64,000 nt of DNA. Origin: an uncultured Gammaproteobacteria bacterium (lineage in GTDB: Bacteria > Pseudomonadota > Gammaproteobacteria > Enterobacterales > Succinivibrionaceae). The DNA lies in contig OMZC01000094.1 in NCBI GenBank assembly GCA_900315395.1, forward strand, positions 1 through 64,000, given 5' to 3'. Position 1 is the stretch's first letter, and every line of letters begins with the position of its first letter. The position numbers and the translations under genes are program-made. Shown here piece by piece: positions 56,098 to 64,000 of the stretch. The notes beneath the pieces are model-generated. The model was not told the origin of the DNA. It did no database searches and saw only the letters and a list, made by a program, of their open reading frames with translations.

Positions 56098-57075
56098 ATG
56101 TACAAAACTTATATGAATAGATTTGAAGATTCTTTTCTCTCCACTGAAGCTCTAGAAAAAGAGCGCTCTGATATCGAAGACTTCTATAAAAGCAAAGTCC
56201 AAAAACTCTCTTTTAAAACCAAAGACGGCTATACCGTCACCGCAGCCAAGATGGATGCAGATGATGCTACTGATACTTTGGTAATTATCCCAGGAAGAGG
56301 TGAAATTCCACATAAATTTGCTGAATTTCTCTATACTCTTAATCTGTTAAAGATATCTGCAGTGATCTTGTTTGCAAGAGGTCAGGCTGAATCTACAAGA
56401 TTATTACAGGATCTTCAAAAATGTCATATCAATCATTTTGAGGATTTAGCTAAAGACGATTTGTTTATGCTAGATAAGCTAAACATCAAAAACTATAAAC
56501 TCTTAGCTTTTTCTTTAGGCGGATTAGTATCATTAGATATTATTAAGAACTTTAAAAACAAGCCTTCAAAAGCAGCCCTTATTGCTCCTTATTTGTGGCC
56601 ATTTTTTAACCTTCCAAAGCCACTCTTGACTGGATTGGTAATGACCTTTGGTTCATTACCTTTTCTATCTACAATGTACACTCCTCATGGTAAGGAATAC
56701 AAAAAGATCCCTTTTGAAATCAATCACCACAGCCACTCAAAAGAACGATATGAAGCTTACCATGACTATTATACCAAGCACCCCAAGCTTACTATCGGAG
56801 GACCTACCTATCGCTTTGTAAAAGAAGCTATGCGCAAGCAAATGGAGATCATTGATTCAACCTTTACCTTCACCATTCCAGTGTATTGTCAAAGCGCAGG
56901 ATGTGATAAAGTGGTAAGTACGGCTGTAGCTGAACATTTCTTTGAAAATCATCAAGGAGATCCTGTACCTCCTAAATTTGAAATAATTGATAATGCTTAT
57001 CATGATTTAATTAACGAAAGTGACAAATTTAGGATAAGATCTTTATCAAACGCATTAGATTTTCTATTTGATTAG
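56098..57075 (+). CDS. pldB: Alpha/beta hydrolase, lysophospholipase L2 (PldB)-like
   Basis: Resembles PldB through VIIPGRGE near residue 67, ILFARGQAEST near 98, PFEINHHSHSKERYEAY near 208, and the very characteristic LTIGGPTYRFVKEAM near 233. The nucleophile elbow reads AFSLGG, where most relatives have GHSMGG, so Ser is present but the first Gly is Ala. The C-terminal NAYHDLINE supplies the likely catalytic His. Probably hydrolyses lysophospholipids at the membrane. The ATG abuts a GAGG; a second in-frame ATG five codons later is possible. CobW follows after 11 bases. PssA, another phospholipid enzyme, lies elsewhere in the window. Confidence 0.75.
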   Translation: MYKTYMNRFEDSFLSTEALEKERSDIEDFYKSKVQKLSFKTKDGYTVTAAKMDADDATDTLVIIPGRGEIPHKFAEFLYTLNLLKISAVILFARGQAESTRLLQDLQKCHINHFEDLAKDDLFMLDKLNIKNYKLLAFSLGGLVSLDIIKNFKNKPSKAALIAPYLWPFFNLPKPLLTGLVMTFGSLPFLSTMYTPHGKEYKKIPFEINHHSHSKERYEAYHDYYTKHPKLTIGGPTYRFVKEAMRKQMEIIDSTFTFTIPVYCQSAGCDKVVSTAVAEHFFENHQGDPVPPKFEIIDNAYHDLINESDKFRIRSLSNALDFLFD

Positions 57076-57086
57076 GATAATTAACC

Positions 57087-58232
57087 ATGTCAGATTACGC
57101 AGAAAATACTGCAGAAAACGACGAGAACAAAATCCCCGTCAATATTATTACCGGTTTTTTAGGAAGCGGTAAAACAACTTTATTAAATCACTGGGTAAAC
57201 AGCCCAGAGTTTAAAGATACTCTTGTACTTATCAATGAATTTGGTGATGTTGGCTTAGATCATGAGCTTGTAGAGGCAGTGGACTCATCAGTTGTACTAT
57301 TGCAATCTGGATGTATCTGTTGTTCACTACAAGGTGCTTTAGTAGACAGTCTTGCTACTAACTTCATTAAAGCTCAAAGAGGTGACATTCCTGCTTTTAA
57401 GAGAGTCATCATTGAGACTACAGGCTTAGCAGATCCTGCCGGTGTCATTGGCACTTTAAATAATGACGATTTTCTTTTAGATCATTACTATCATGATGGT
57501 ACTATCACTGTTTTAGATGGTATGTTCGTAAGAGAACAGCTAAAGAAACAGTATGAAGCTGTTAAACAAATCGCTTTAGCTGATATCGTAATTGTAAGTA
57601 AGACTGATCTTATTGATTCAGATGAGTTAGATGCAATTTATGAGATTACAGCCAAGATTAACCCTTCAGCTAAGGTCTTCCCTGCAGTAAAAGGCAATAT
57701 CTCACCTAAGATCTTATTTGATATTGGACCTTATAAGAATGCAAATCAGGCTTATGATAAAAAAGTTACCTCATGGCTTAACATTAAGTCTCCTAACTTA
57801 GCTTCATCTTTCCGTCCTGCATCTGTAAATGGCGCTATAGGCGTATCAAAACCAAAGATCATCGCTCACTCCGACATCGATTCATTCTGTCTAGAGTTTG
57901 ATGAGCCTATTGAGCCGTTAGCTCTATTGTCTGGTATTTCAACAGTTCAAGATCAATACGGTGATTCTATTTTAAGAATCAAAGGTATCATTGATCTTAA
58001 GGGACAAGATAAACCAATCGTTATTCACGGCGTATTAGGCAATTTATACCCTCTAGCAGAGCTAAAAGGCTGGCCTGAAGGCGAGAAGAAATCTCAGTTG
58101 GTATTCATCTGCAGAGCTTCTGTTTTAGAGCAGATTAAGCATATGTTCAAAGAAGTAATGCTAAATCCTGACAGTGCTGCTGTATCTTATTACCAGCAAA
58201 TGATTGATGGAATTGAAAAGGCTGACGAGTAG
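57087..58232 (+). CDS. CobW/YjiA-family G3E GTPase (putative metal chaperone)
   Basis: A P-loop G3E GTPase. Walker A is GFLGSGKT at residues 23-30. The metal-binding CxCC motif is SGCICC with C75, C77 and C78. IIETTGLADPAGV lies near 111, the guanine motif SKTD near 172, and a C-terminal CobW domain follows. The N-terminal 15 residues are acidic. Relatives bind zinc or cobalt and deliver it to client enzymes; no zinc-repressor site is evident here. Length is 381 aa, longer than E. coli YjiA (318). It is probably in one transcript with pldB and ends in a strong terminator. Confidence 0.9.
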   Translation: MSDYAENTAENDENKIPVNIITGFLGSGKTTLLNHWVNSPEFKDTLVLINEFGDVGLDHELVEAVDSSVVLLQSGCICCSLQGALVDSLATNFIKAQRGDIPAFKRVIIETTGLADPAGVIGTLNNDDFLLDHYYHDGTITVLDGMFVREQLKKQYEAVKQIALADIVIVSKTDLIDSDELDAIYEITAKINPSAKVFPAVKGNISPKILFDIGPYKNANQAYDKKVTSWLNIKSPNLASSFRPASVNGAIGVSKPKIIAHSDIDSFCLEFDEPIEPLALLSGISTVQDQYGDSILRIKGIIDLKGQDKPIVIHGVLGNLYPLAELKGWPEGEKKSQLVFICRASVLEQIKHMFKEVMLNPDSAAVSYYQQMIDGIEKADE

Positions 58233-58251
58233 TCAACTCTTCATTTTCAAA

Positions 58252-58279
58252 AAAAACGCTACTTCGGTAGCGTTTTTTT
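58252..58279 (+). terminator. Intrinsic terminator of the cobW-like gene
   Basis: AAAACGCTAC-TTCG-GTAGCGTTTT, a stable UUCG-type tetraloop hairpin, followed by T residues. Confidence 0.95.
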
Positions 58280-58308
58280 TGTTTTGACAGTATCACTTTG
58301 CTTGCAAC

Positions 58309-58337
58309 AAAAAACCCAGCTTTCGCTGGGTTTTCTT
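58309..58337 (-). terminator. Intrinsic terminator of ompA
   Basis: On the minus strand AACCCAGC-GAAA-GCTGGGTT runs into a T-tract; a GNRA tetraloop closes the stem. Confidence 0.93.
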
Positions 58338-58371
58338 TAGGACTTACTAACTAAATTCGTTTAGTTAAATA

Positions 58372-59394
58372 TTATTCCTGCTCTTCTTTAACGGTATCAC
58401 CGGTAACAACGATCTCAACACGACGATCTGGTGCTAAGCAGTCGATAACAGCCTGACGGCCCTTTACTGAATCGCACTTGTTACCTGTTACAGGAGAAGC
58501 CTTACCACGTCCCTCTGAAGCCTTAACAGTGTTTACGCCCTCAGCCTGTAACTCTGAAGTTACTGCATCAGCACGCTTCTGTGATAACTTTTGGTTGTAT
58601 GCATCTGAACCGATACGGTCAGTATAACCGTAAACTTCGAACTCGGTGTTCTGTAAGTTCTTTGATGAAGCTACGACGTCAGAAATAGCTTTCTTACCCT
58701 GTGATGATAAGGTTGAACCATCAAATGGGAATAATAAACCAGCAGCTAGGCTGTGGTTCTCAGTTACACGAACAGTCTTCTTCTCAACTGGAGCTGCTAC
58801 AGGAGCTGGAGCTACTGGAGCAGGAGCACCGAATGTGTACTGTACACCAACATATAATAAACCGTTGCTTAATCTTGCACCGTCATCATTGCTGTGTAAG
58901 GTTCTGTATAGGTAATCATAACCAGCGCGGATTGATACGCTCTCGTTAAGTGCCCACTGACCACCTAAACCAAGAACTGCACCCCACTGAGTGTAGTCAT
59001 CACCATGAACAGTTGATCTGTTCCAAGTAGGACCTACCTTGAAGAAGATATCTGAACCATTTGTATCTAAAGGTAAAGCGAAACGACCGTATGCTTCAAT
59101 TGTATTTGAGTGAAGCTTAGTTTCATCAAAGTAGCTGCCTAACTTAGCGCCGTTTAAGTAATCATAGCCTAAACCTAAACCAAACCACTCTGTGAAATTG
59201 TACTCGCCGTTTAACTTGAAGCCATAACCATTCTTGTCAGAAACTTCAATGCCGGTATTATCTAAACCACTATCAAAAACATGGCTCCAACCTGCAGAAG
59301 CACCTAATGACCATGTATCTTCAACAGATGCATTTGCTGAGAATGAAACAACTGCTGCTGATACTGCTAAAGCTAATAACTTAGTTTTCATCAT
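58372..59394 (-). CDS. ompA: Outer membrane protein OmpA
   Basis: A signal peptide (cleavage after SANA, residue 22) is followed by an eight-strand beta-barrel (about 23-190) with alternating aromatic strands. A Pro/Ala hinge (APAPVAPAPVAAP near 193) leads to a periplasmic OmpA domain that binds peptidoglycan (VYGYTDRIGSDAYNQKLSQ near 255). The disulfide pair in NKCDSVKGRQAVIDCLAPDRRVEI is conserved with E. coli OmpA. Length is 340 aa (E. coli 346). The start is one of two adjacent ATGs after AAAGGA. Codon bias is strong, consistent with an abundant protein. Confidence 0.96.
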   Translation of the reverse strand: MMKTKLLALAVSAAVVSFSANASVEDTWSLGASAGWSHVFDSGLDNTGIEVSDKNGYGFKLNGEYNFTEWFGLGLGYDYLNGAKLGSYFDETKLHSNTIEAYGRFALPLDTNGSDIFFKVGPTWNRSTVHGDDYTQWGAVLGLGGQWALNESVSIRAGYDYLYRTLHSNDDGARLSNGLLYVGVQYTFGAPAPVAPAPVAAPVEKKTVRVTENHSLAAGLLFPFDGSTLSSQGKKAISDVVASSKNLQNTEFEVYGYTDRIGSDAYNQKLSQKRADAVTSELQAEGVNTVKASEGRGKASPVTGNKCDSVKGRQAVIDCLAPDRRVEIVVTGDTVKEEQE

Positions 59395-59711
59395 CTTTTC
59401 CTTTCGAATACTCTCGAATAAAAAAATTAATTATTTTAAGTTTGAAAGAAAACTGTTAATAATTTTCTTATCAAACAGCTTTTATGTCAATTTTATCACT
59501 TTAATTGTTTTGTAGTAACTTATTTTCTTAGAATATGAAAATTTTTTTCAACAAAGCGATTAATACAAAACCAGCGACATTATACATATTAATTACTTAG
59601 CTTAAAATTAGAATTTTCAAACAAGTAAAAAAGAGTGCTTGTAAATGCGTTTTGAAAATATAGATTTAAATTAAATAGTTAGGTATGATTTTTTGAAGAG
59701 ATAGTTCGCAA
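59395..59711 (-). promoter_or_regulatory. ompA upstream region, AT-rich, with candidate promoter
   Basis: No gene is visible. On the minus strand a TATAAT box at 59579-59584 would give a leader of about 180 nt; the -35 is poor. Long untranslated leaders are usual for ompA mRNAs, where they affect stability and small-RNA control. I see no clear small RNA gene. Confidence 0.35.
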
Positions 59712-59712
59712 C

Positions 59713-59738
59713 AAAAAGCCCCAGCAGAAGCTGAGGCT
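59713..59738 (-). terminator. Intrinsic terminator of rpmB-rpmG
   Basis: On the minus strand AGCCTCAGC / GCTGGGGCT pairs with one U-G wobble around a TTCT loop, followed by TTTT. Confidence 0.85.
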
Positions 59739-59774
59739 TAAATAAACTTTTGCAAAAGTTCATTCAAGAATTAA

Positions 59775-59945
59775 TTACTTAATCTTGCCTTCTTTGTACA
59801 GTACGTGCTGGCGAACAACTGGATCGTACTTCATCATCTCCATCTTACCTGGAGTGGTACGACGATTCTTATCAGTTGTGTAGAAGTGACCAGTACCTGC
59901 TGTTGAATTTAAACGGATCTTTTCACGACCGCCTTTCTTAGCCAT
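59775..59945 (-). CDS. rpmG: 50S ribosomal protein L33
   Basis: A 56-residue reading frame beginning [12 protein letters not shown] and ending LYKEGKIK, with [16 protein letters not shown] in the middle. It matches E. coli L33 (55 aa) along its length. It lacks the zinc-binding cysteines, so it is the C-minus form, typical of proteobacteria. GGAG precedes the ATG by six bases. It lies 11 bases after rpmB, the standard rpmBG pair. Confidence 0.97.
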   Translation of the reverse strand: MAKKGGREKIRLNSTAGTGHFYTTDKNRRTTPGKMEMMKYDPVVRQHVLYKEGKIK

Positions 59946-59956
59946 TTTAGTCTCCT

Positions 59957-60193
59957 TTAAACTCTAACGCCGTTTGCGCGCATATCTGCTAGAACAGCAT
60001 CGATGCCGTTCTTATCAATGATACGCATACCTTTAGTTGAAACACGAAGTCTTACGAAACGACCTTCACTCTCAACCCAGAAACGGTGATATTTTAAATT
60101 AGGAAGAAAACGACGCTTAGCCGCATTCTTTGCGTGGGAACGTAGGTTACCCACAGCTGGGCGCTTGCCCGTAACTTGGCAAACTCTGGACAT
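59957..60193 (-). CDS. rpmB: 50S ribosomal protein L28
   Basis: Begins [16 protein letters not shown] and continues with KRRFLPNL and the [14 protein letters not shown] region. Length is 78 aa, equal to E. coli L28. It is the first gene of rpmBG, divergent from coaBC, which in E. coli lies in the same neighbourhood. Confidence 0.97.
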   Translation of the reverse strand: MSRVCQVTGKRPAVGNLRSHAKNAAKRRFLPNLKYHRFWVESEGRFVRLRVSTKGMRIIDKNGIDAVLADMRANGVRV

Positions 60194-60529
60194 GTTATCT
60201 CACACTCCAAAAAATTAAATTAATACATTCTCAAAATCAGCATCACGCTGAGATTGATTAATAGGTCAAACAAAGTGCACGTATTCTAACACAAAAGAAG
60301 ACTATATCCTAAAAAATATTAATTTTTAGAACAACTTTAGGCTTAAATTATACGAGACTTTGACAATACATGAGGGCGAATAAGATTCACCCACAGTTTC
60401 GTGGTAACTGTAAATTGTATATTAATAATAATACAAAATCAATGTTGATAATTAATCACGACTTATTATTAATAAACATCTGTATAATCTGTTAGTTAGA
60501 ATCTAATTTTCACCAATGGAGATGTCAAA
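60194..60529. promoter_or_regulatory. rpmB-coaBC divergent intergenic region with leader hairpin
   Basis: On the minus strand a TAGAAT -10-like box (60283-60288) would start an rpmB leader containing TCAGC-GTGAT-GCTGA (60237-60251) followed by TTTTG, a short terminator-like hairpin. On the plus strand TATAAT at 60483-60488 is a good -10 for coaBC, about 40 bases before its ATG; the -35 is weak. No gene is visible. Confidence 0.4.
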
Positions 60530-61837
60530 ATGGATACTCAACTAAAAAATCGCAAAATAGTTTTGGGTGTGACAGGAGGAATTGCTGCATATAAGGCATG
60601 TACTCTTTGCCGTCTTCTAATCAAAGGTGGAGCAGACGTATATGTCTGCATGACAGAAGCTGCCACAAAACTTGTCGGAAAATCTACTTTCGAAGCCTTA
60701 TCAGGTCATCCTGTAAGTGTTGATATTTTCGAGGATAGTAAGAGCATTTCTCACATATCTTTAGCTACTAATGCTGATATGGTATTAATAGCTCCTGCTA
60801 CAGCTAATACTATTGCAAAAATTGCCTCTGGATTTGCTGATAACATGTTAACAGCTGTTACTTTAGCTGCTACTTGCCCAATTGTTGTAGCTCCAGCTAT
60901 GAACACCAATATGTTCAACAATCAGGCTACACAAGATAATTTAAAGACTCTTTTAAGACGTGGAATTTATGTAATTACTCCAGCTTCAGGAGAACTAGCT
61001 TGTGGCACCTTTGGCCCAGGCAGAATGAAAGAACCTGAAGAACTATATGAAGATGTATGCTCAATCTTTGCAAACCGCATTACTTCAAACCCAGGCCTTA
61101 TCGAGAATAATCAAGACAGATTACCAGCTCCTCAAAGTCCTCTAGAGCTAACACAAACTAAGTTATTACCAAAATCATTTGGCGTAGGATTTAAGGTTCT
61201 GATTACAGCAGGTCCAACCGAAGAACAAATCGATCCTGTTCGCTACATTTCAAATAACAGCTCTGGCAAGATGGGCTTTTACATGGCAGAGGCTGCCAGT
61301 GCTTTAGGTGCAGATGTAACCTTAATTGCAGGTCCTGTTAATCTTCCAACTCCAAAGGGAGTAAGAAGAATTGATGTAAAGAGTGCCGTCCAAATGTTGC
61401 ATGCTGTAGAAGATTTTGTAACCAAGACAGATATTATGGTTGGTACAGCAGCTGTTGCAGACTTTAGAGTTGAAAACGTATCACCTATTAAGATTAAGAA
61501 GACTGATGACACTGATTCAATTACTCTAAAACTTGTTAAGAATCCTGATATTCTTGCAACTGTAGGTAAGAGAGAAGTAAACCGTCCATTTACAGTAGGC
61601 TTTGCTGCTGAAACCAATAACGGTGAAGAACATGCTAAAGAGAAGCTTGAAAGAAAAAACCTTGATCTTATCGTTCTAAACGATGTTTCAAGACAGGACA
61701 TCGGCTTTAACAGTGACAATAACGAGGTCACCGTATTTGATAAAGATGGTAAGGTTGCTCACTTTGACAAGCAGTCTAAAGCTAATATCGCAGCTTGCTT
61801 AATGGAACTAATTTTCAAGGCCGCAAAAAAGAACTAA
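60530..61837 (+). CDS. coaBC: Bifunctional phosphopantothenoylcysteine decarboxylase/synthetase CoaBC (Dfp)
   Basis: Two steps of coenzyme A synthesis: CoaB joins cysteine to 4'-phosphopantothenate, then CoaC decarboxylates the product using FMN. The N-terminal flavoprotein domain shows GVTGGIAAYKA near residue 13 and the PAMNTNM motif near 120. The C-terminal CoaB domain starts at VLITAGPTEEQIDPVRYISN near 223 and contains KIKK near 321. Length is 435 aa (E. coli 406), with some extra residues in the linker. GGAG precedes the ATG. It lies three bases upstream of dut, the usual pair. Confidence 0.96.
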   Translation: MDTQLKNRKIVLGVTGGIAAYKACTLCRLLIKGGADVYVCMTEAATKLVGKSTFEALSGHPVSVDIFEDSKSISHISLATNADMVLIAPATANTIAKIASGFADNMLTAVTLAATCPIVVAPAMNTNMFNNQATQDNLKTLLRRGIYVITPASGELACGTFGPGRMKEPEELYEDVCSIFANRITSNPGLIENNQDRLPAPQSPLELTQTKLLPKSFGVGFKVLITAGPTEEQIDPVRYISNNSSGKMGFYMAEAASALGADVTLIAGPVNLPTPKGVRRIDVKSAVQMLHAVEDFVTKTDIMVGTAAVADFRVENVSPIKIKKTDDTDSITLKLVKNPDILATVGKREVNRPFTVGFAAETNNGEEHAKEKLERKNLDLIVLNDVSRQDIGFNSDNNEVTVFDKDGKVAHFDKQSKANIAACLMELIFKAAKKN

Positions 61838-61840
61838 AAC

Positions 61841-62296
61841 ATGCTAAATATTAAAATAAAGATCTTAGACAAGAGATTGGGTGGTGATTTTCCTCTTCCT
61901 CAATATGAGACTGCACTATCTGCAGGAATGGACTTAAGAGCCATGGTTGACAGTGACTTTGTGCTAAATCCAGGTGAAGTGAAGATGGTTAATACAGGAT
62001 TTGCAATGCATATTGCAGATCCTGATGTAACTGCACTAATCGTCCCAAGATCAGGTCTTGGTTATAAACATGGCATTGTTTTAAGTAATCTTACAGGTGT
62101 CATCGATGCTGACTATCAAGGTCCGCTGATGATGCCTTTATGGAATCACTCAAATGAACCTTTTAAGATTTGTGTCGGTGACAGAGTAGCTCAAATGCTA
62201 TTCGTCCCTGTTCTGCATGCAAATCTTGAGATAACGGATCACTTTGATGAAGAATCGGAGCGAGGAGTTAAAGGATTCGGATCTACAGGTATCTAG
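61841..62296 (+). CDS. dut: Deoxyuridine 5'-triphosphate nucleotidohydrolase
   Basis: Hydrolyses dUTP to dUMP, keeping uracil out of DNA. Five trimeric dUTPase motifs are in order: AGMDLRA, PRSGLGYKHG near 68, GVIDADYQGP near 87, GDRVAQMLF near 116, and the C-terminal arm RGVKGFGSTG. Length is 151 aa, as in E. coli. Confidence 0.97.
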   Translation: MLNIKIKILDKRLGGDFPLPQYETALSAGMDLRAMVDSDFVLNPGEVKMVNTGFAMHIADPDVTALIVPRSGLGYKHGIVLSNLTGVIDADYQGPLMMPLWNHSNEPFKICVGDRVAQMLFVPVLHANLEITDHFDEESERGVKGFGSTGI

Positions 62297-62302
62297 TGAT
62301 TT

Positions 62303-62330
62303 AGGCATATCCAAGGATATGCCTTTTCTT
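62303..62330 (+). terminator. Terminator of coaBC-dut, possibly shared with the PII gene
   Basis: AGGCATATCC / GGATATGCCT, ten base pairs with a tight AA turn, followed by TTTCTTTT. On the minus strand it lies just after the PII stop and could also act there. Confidence 0.88.
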
Positions 62331-62341
62331 TTATGTCTATC

Positions 62342-62668
62342 CTATAAATCTAGTGATTGAGAACTAATAGTGTAGGACTCATAAACAGGACTTACAAAGA
62401 TTTTACCATCACCAGGATTTCCGCTCTCACCAGTCATAGCACTTTGCATAAGTGTATCCACAACTATATCTTTTTCATCATCTTCTACGACCATATAAAT
62501 CATGATCTTAGTCATTTCTTGGTAAAGAACATCACCAACTTTAATGCCTCTCTCCTTACCTCGCCCTGACACATTAATCTTGGTCATGGCACAGAAACCT
62601 TTAGAGTACAGAGCATCTTGAACATCTATGATTTTTTCAGGTCTAATGATTGCGGTAACTGCTAACAT
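62342..62668 (-). CDS. PII-family nitrogen regulator, NifI1-like
   Basis: A GlnB-fold trimer-type protein of 108 aa. The series FCAMTKINVSGRGKERGIKVG, then MVVEDDEKD, then GDGKIFVSPVYESYTI resembles the NifI1 branch that regulates nitrogenase in methanogens and anaerobic bacteria, rather than GlnB/GlnK. The T-loop is unlike GHTELYRGAEY, and the uridylylated Tyr51 context is missing. The B-loop reads TGESGNPGDGK, three residues longer than TGKIGDGK. ATG 62668 follows a perfect AAGGAG; an in-frame TTG 11 codons earlier is open but has no such site. No nif, amtB or glnA gene is in the window. It lies downstream of argH behind a hairpin. It may control ammonium assimilation or arginine metabolism, which is inference. 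Confidence 0.75.
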   Translation of the reverse strand: MLAVTAIIRPEKIIDVQDALYSKGFCAMTKINVSGRGKERGIKVGDVLYQEMTKIMIYMVVEDDEKDIVVDTLMQSAMTGESGNPGDGKIFVSPVYESYTISSQSLDL

Positions 62669-62860
62669 ACTCTGCTCCTTGTCGTTAGTTGTCTTTAACA
62701 ACGTAAAAATAATTTAAGTTCACTTAAATAGTAATCTAGAAATATTAGACAAAAGTTAATTGCACAAAAACAATTTTATTTGCATTAAATTAAAGCGAGA
62801 AATAGCTAGAATTAAGCTATCTTGGTGCAGATAAATTAAGTTATGAGGACTTTGAAGACT

Positions 62861-62888
62861 AAGGAGACCTTAATGACAAGATCTCCTT
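62861..62888 (-). terminator. Probable terminator hairpin after argH
   Basis: On the minus strand AAGGAGATC / GGTCTCCTT forms nine pairs with one wobble and a ten-base loop, but no T-tract follows. The same bases on the plus strand hold AAGGAG followed by ATG and five codons (see findings). Confidence 0.45.
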
Positions 62889-62896
62889 AAATTAGA

Positions 62897-64000
62897 TTAG
62901 CCTTCTCTTGAAGATAGAAGTTTCTTTAAGTTTTCGATTTCTAACTTAGTCTGAGCTGGAGCAACACCACCGATGATGTTACGCTTGTTTAAGATATTCT
63001 CTAACTGTAATGAAGGATATACATCCTCACCGATTACATCAGAGAACTCTTTGTACTCAGCTACAGATAAATCTTCTAATGCTTTCTGCTTTGAAATAGC
63101 AAAGAGCACGATTCTACCTACAATTGAGTGAGCCTCACGGAAAGGAATACCCTTTGATACTAAGTAATCAGCTAACTCTGTTGCATTTGAATAACCGCCT
63201 TTAGCCGCTTCAATTGCATTCTTTTCATTTAGCTTAATGCCTTCAAATACTAATGAAGCCATGTATAAGCTGTCATGCCAAGTATCAATAGCATCAAATA
63301 GACGCTCTTTATCTTCCTGAAGATCCTTGTCGTAAGCTAAAGGTAAAGCTTTGCAGGTTACTAACATACCGGTTAATGCACCTACAACACGACCACACTT
63401 ACCACGAATTAACTCTAAAGCATCAGGATTCTTTTTCTGAGGCATTAAAGATGAACCGGAGGTTACCTTATCTGATAACTCAACAAATTTGGCTTCGCCT
63501 GAATTGTAGATAATTAAATCCTCAGCTAATCTTGATAAGTGAACCATTGAGATACTTGCACATGATAGTAATTCCATTACATGGTCACGATCTGATACAC
63601 CATCAAGGCTGTTTCTTGTTGCACTCTTAAAGCCTAAATCACGAGCTAATTCATCTCTATCGATGTTGTAAGCAGTACCAGCTAAAGCTGCTGATCCTAA
63701 TGGAGAGGTTTCCATTAACTCATCAGCATTTAATAATCTCTGGTAATCTCTTTCAAACATCTGAACATAAGCTAAGATCCAGTGTGAGAAAGTAACAGGC
63801 TGTGCTCTTTGTAAATGAGTATAACCGGGGAAGATCTTGCCTTGGTTCTCTTCAGCTACATTTACTAATTCTTTTTGCAGATGAACAATTGCTTTTTTAA
63901 CATCAGCAACTGCTTTACGGCACCATAATTTCAGATCTAAAGCTACCTGATCATTACGGCTACGGCCAGTGTGTAACTTCTTACCTAAATTGCCAACTTT
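62897..64000 (-). CDS. argH: Argininosuccinate lyase, 3' part (start lies beyond the window)
   Basis: Splits argininosuccinate into arginine and fumarate. The reading frame continues without a stop to the right edge and reads [19 protein letters not shown] near the edge, then [22 protein letters not shown]-like [13 protein letters not shown], and the fumarase/aspartase-family signature [13 protein letters not shown]. These match E. coli ArgH positions from about 100 to the end; roughly the first 95 residues are missing. The internal ATG at 63760 is not the true start, since homology extends well upstream of it. No other arg gene is visible. Confidence 0.95.
   Translation of the reverse strand, partial: KVGNLGKKLHTGRSRNDQVALDLKLWCRKAVADVKKAIVHLQKELVNVAEENQGKIFPGYTHLQRAQPVTFSHWILAYVQMFERDYQRLLNADELMETSPLGSAALAGTAYNIDRDELARDLGFKSATRNSLDGVSDRDHVMELLSCASISMVHLSRLAEDLIIYNSGEAKFVELSDKVTSGSSLMPQKKNPDALELIRGKCGRVVGALTGMLVTCKALPLAYDKDLQEDKERLFDAIDTWHDSLYMASLVFEGIKLNEKNAIEAAKGGYSNATELADYLVSKGIPFREAHSIVGRIVLFAISKQKALEDLSVAEYKEFSDVIGEDVYPSLQLENILNKRNIIGGVAPAQTKLEIENLKKLLSSREG

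Noticed and set aside
61279..61731. 150-residue minus-strand frame within coaBC
   Set aside because: Shadow of the well-supported coaBC gene; its sequence has no family resemblance.
62669..62701. TTG start giving a longer PII protein
   Set aside because: The added residues translate the AAGGAG ribosome binding site of the downstream ATG.
62669..62860. Sigma-54 promoter for the PII gene
   Set aside because: I looked for GG-N10-GC boxes on the minus strand and saw none; only isolated TGCAC-like half-sites are present.
1..64000. CRISPR arrays, insertion sequences, prophage, rRNA or tRNA genes
   Set aside because: No regularly spaced repeats, transposase, integrase or structural RNA signatures were seen on reading both strands.

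Overview
The window is a stretch of ordinary bacterial chromosome from an AT-rich gammaproteobacterium. The neighbourhoods are gammaproteobacterial: divergent ilvY/ilvC, yrdD-tsaC-aroE facing def-fmt-rsmB-trkA-trkH, gmk-rpoZ-spoT, coaBC-dut facing rpmB-rpmG, and glnL-glnG. An AT-rich genome, a menaquinone-type prenyltransferase and an anaerobe-type PII protein make an anaerobic, host-associated group such as the Succinivibrionaceae a reasonable guess, but that is inference. I saw no rRNA, tRNA, insertion sequence, prophage or CRISPR array. Coding density is high, and most convergent gene pairs are separated by clear intrinsic terminators.

Layout. 1-4.9 kb: tcdA, a divergent TOPRIM primase-like gene and rep, tightly packed. 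5-7.6 kb: ilvC and its LysR regulator ilvY with a palindromic operator. 7.9-13.3 kb: pgi and dnaE. 13.4-19 kb: a phosphopantetheinyl transferase and a small membrane protein (minus strand), then lgt, glmU and glmS. 19-21.7 kb: an unusual sugar symporter with a C-terminal PTS EIIA domain, overlapping a ModA-like periplasmic binding protein. 21.7-31 kb: the minus-strand operon yrdD-purE-tsaC-aroE-rsmJ facing def-fmt-rsmB-trkA-trkH. 31-33 kb: menA and a degenerate menA paralogue. 33-45.4 kb: rnb, prlC, a long aminopeptidase P, pssA, recG and an AsmA-like protein. 45.4-48.5 kb: yihY and typA. 48.7-56 kb: glnL, glnG, a CheC/CheX-like gene, engB, gmk, rpoZ and spoT. 56-60.2 kb: pldB-like, a CobW GTPase, ompA, rpmG and rpmB. 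60.5-64 kb: coaBC, dut, a NifI1-like PII protein and the 3' part of argH.

The most interesting theme is nitrogen signalling. The NtrC homologue keeps its receiver and Fis-type DNA-binding domains, but it has lost the sigma-54 contact loop (GAFTGA), the Walker A lysine and the Walker B aspartate. Its partner NtrB has an altered ATP-binding G1 box. An NtrC-type operator overlaps a sigma-70-like promoter in front of glnL. The only PII protein in the window resembles the NifI1 type of anaerobic diazotrophs and methanogens rather than enterobacterial GlnB/GlnK. Together these suggest a nitrogen circuit rebuilt around repression or sigma-70, without sigma-54.

Other notable items are the GPH symporter-EIIA fusion, a MenA paralogue that has lost its catalytic aspartates, a primase-like protein with an altered zinc site and a Gln/Asn-rich linker, and structured leaders in front of glmS, rpoZ, pgi and rpmB.
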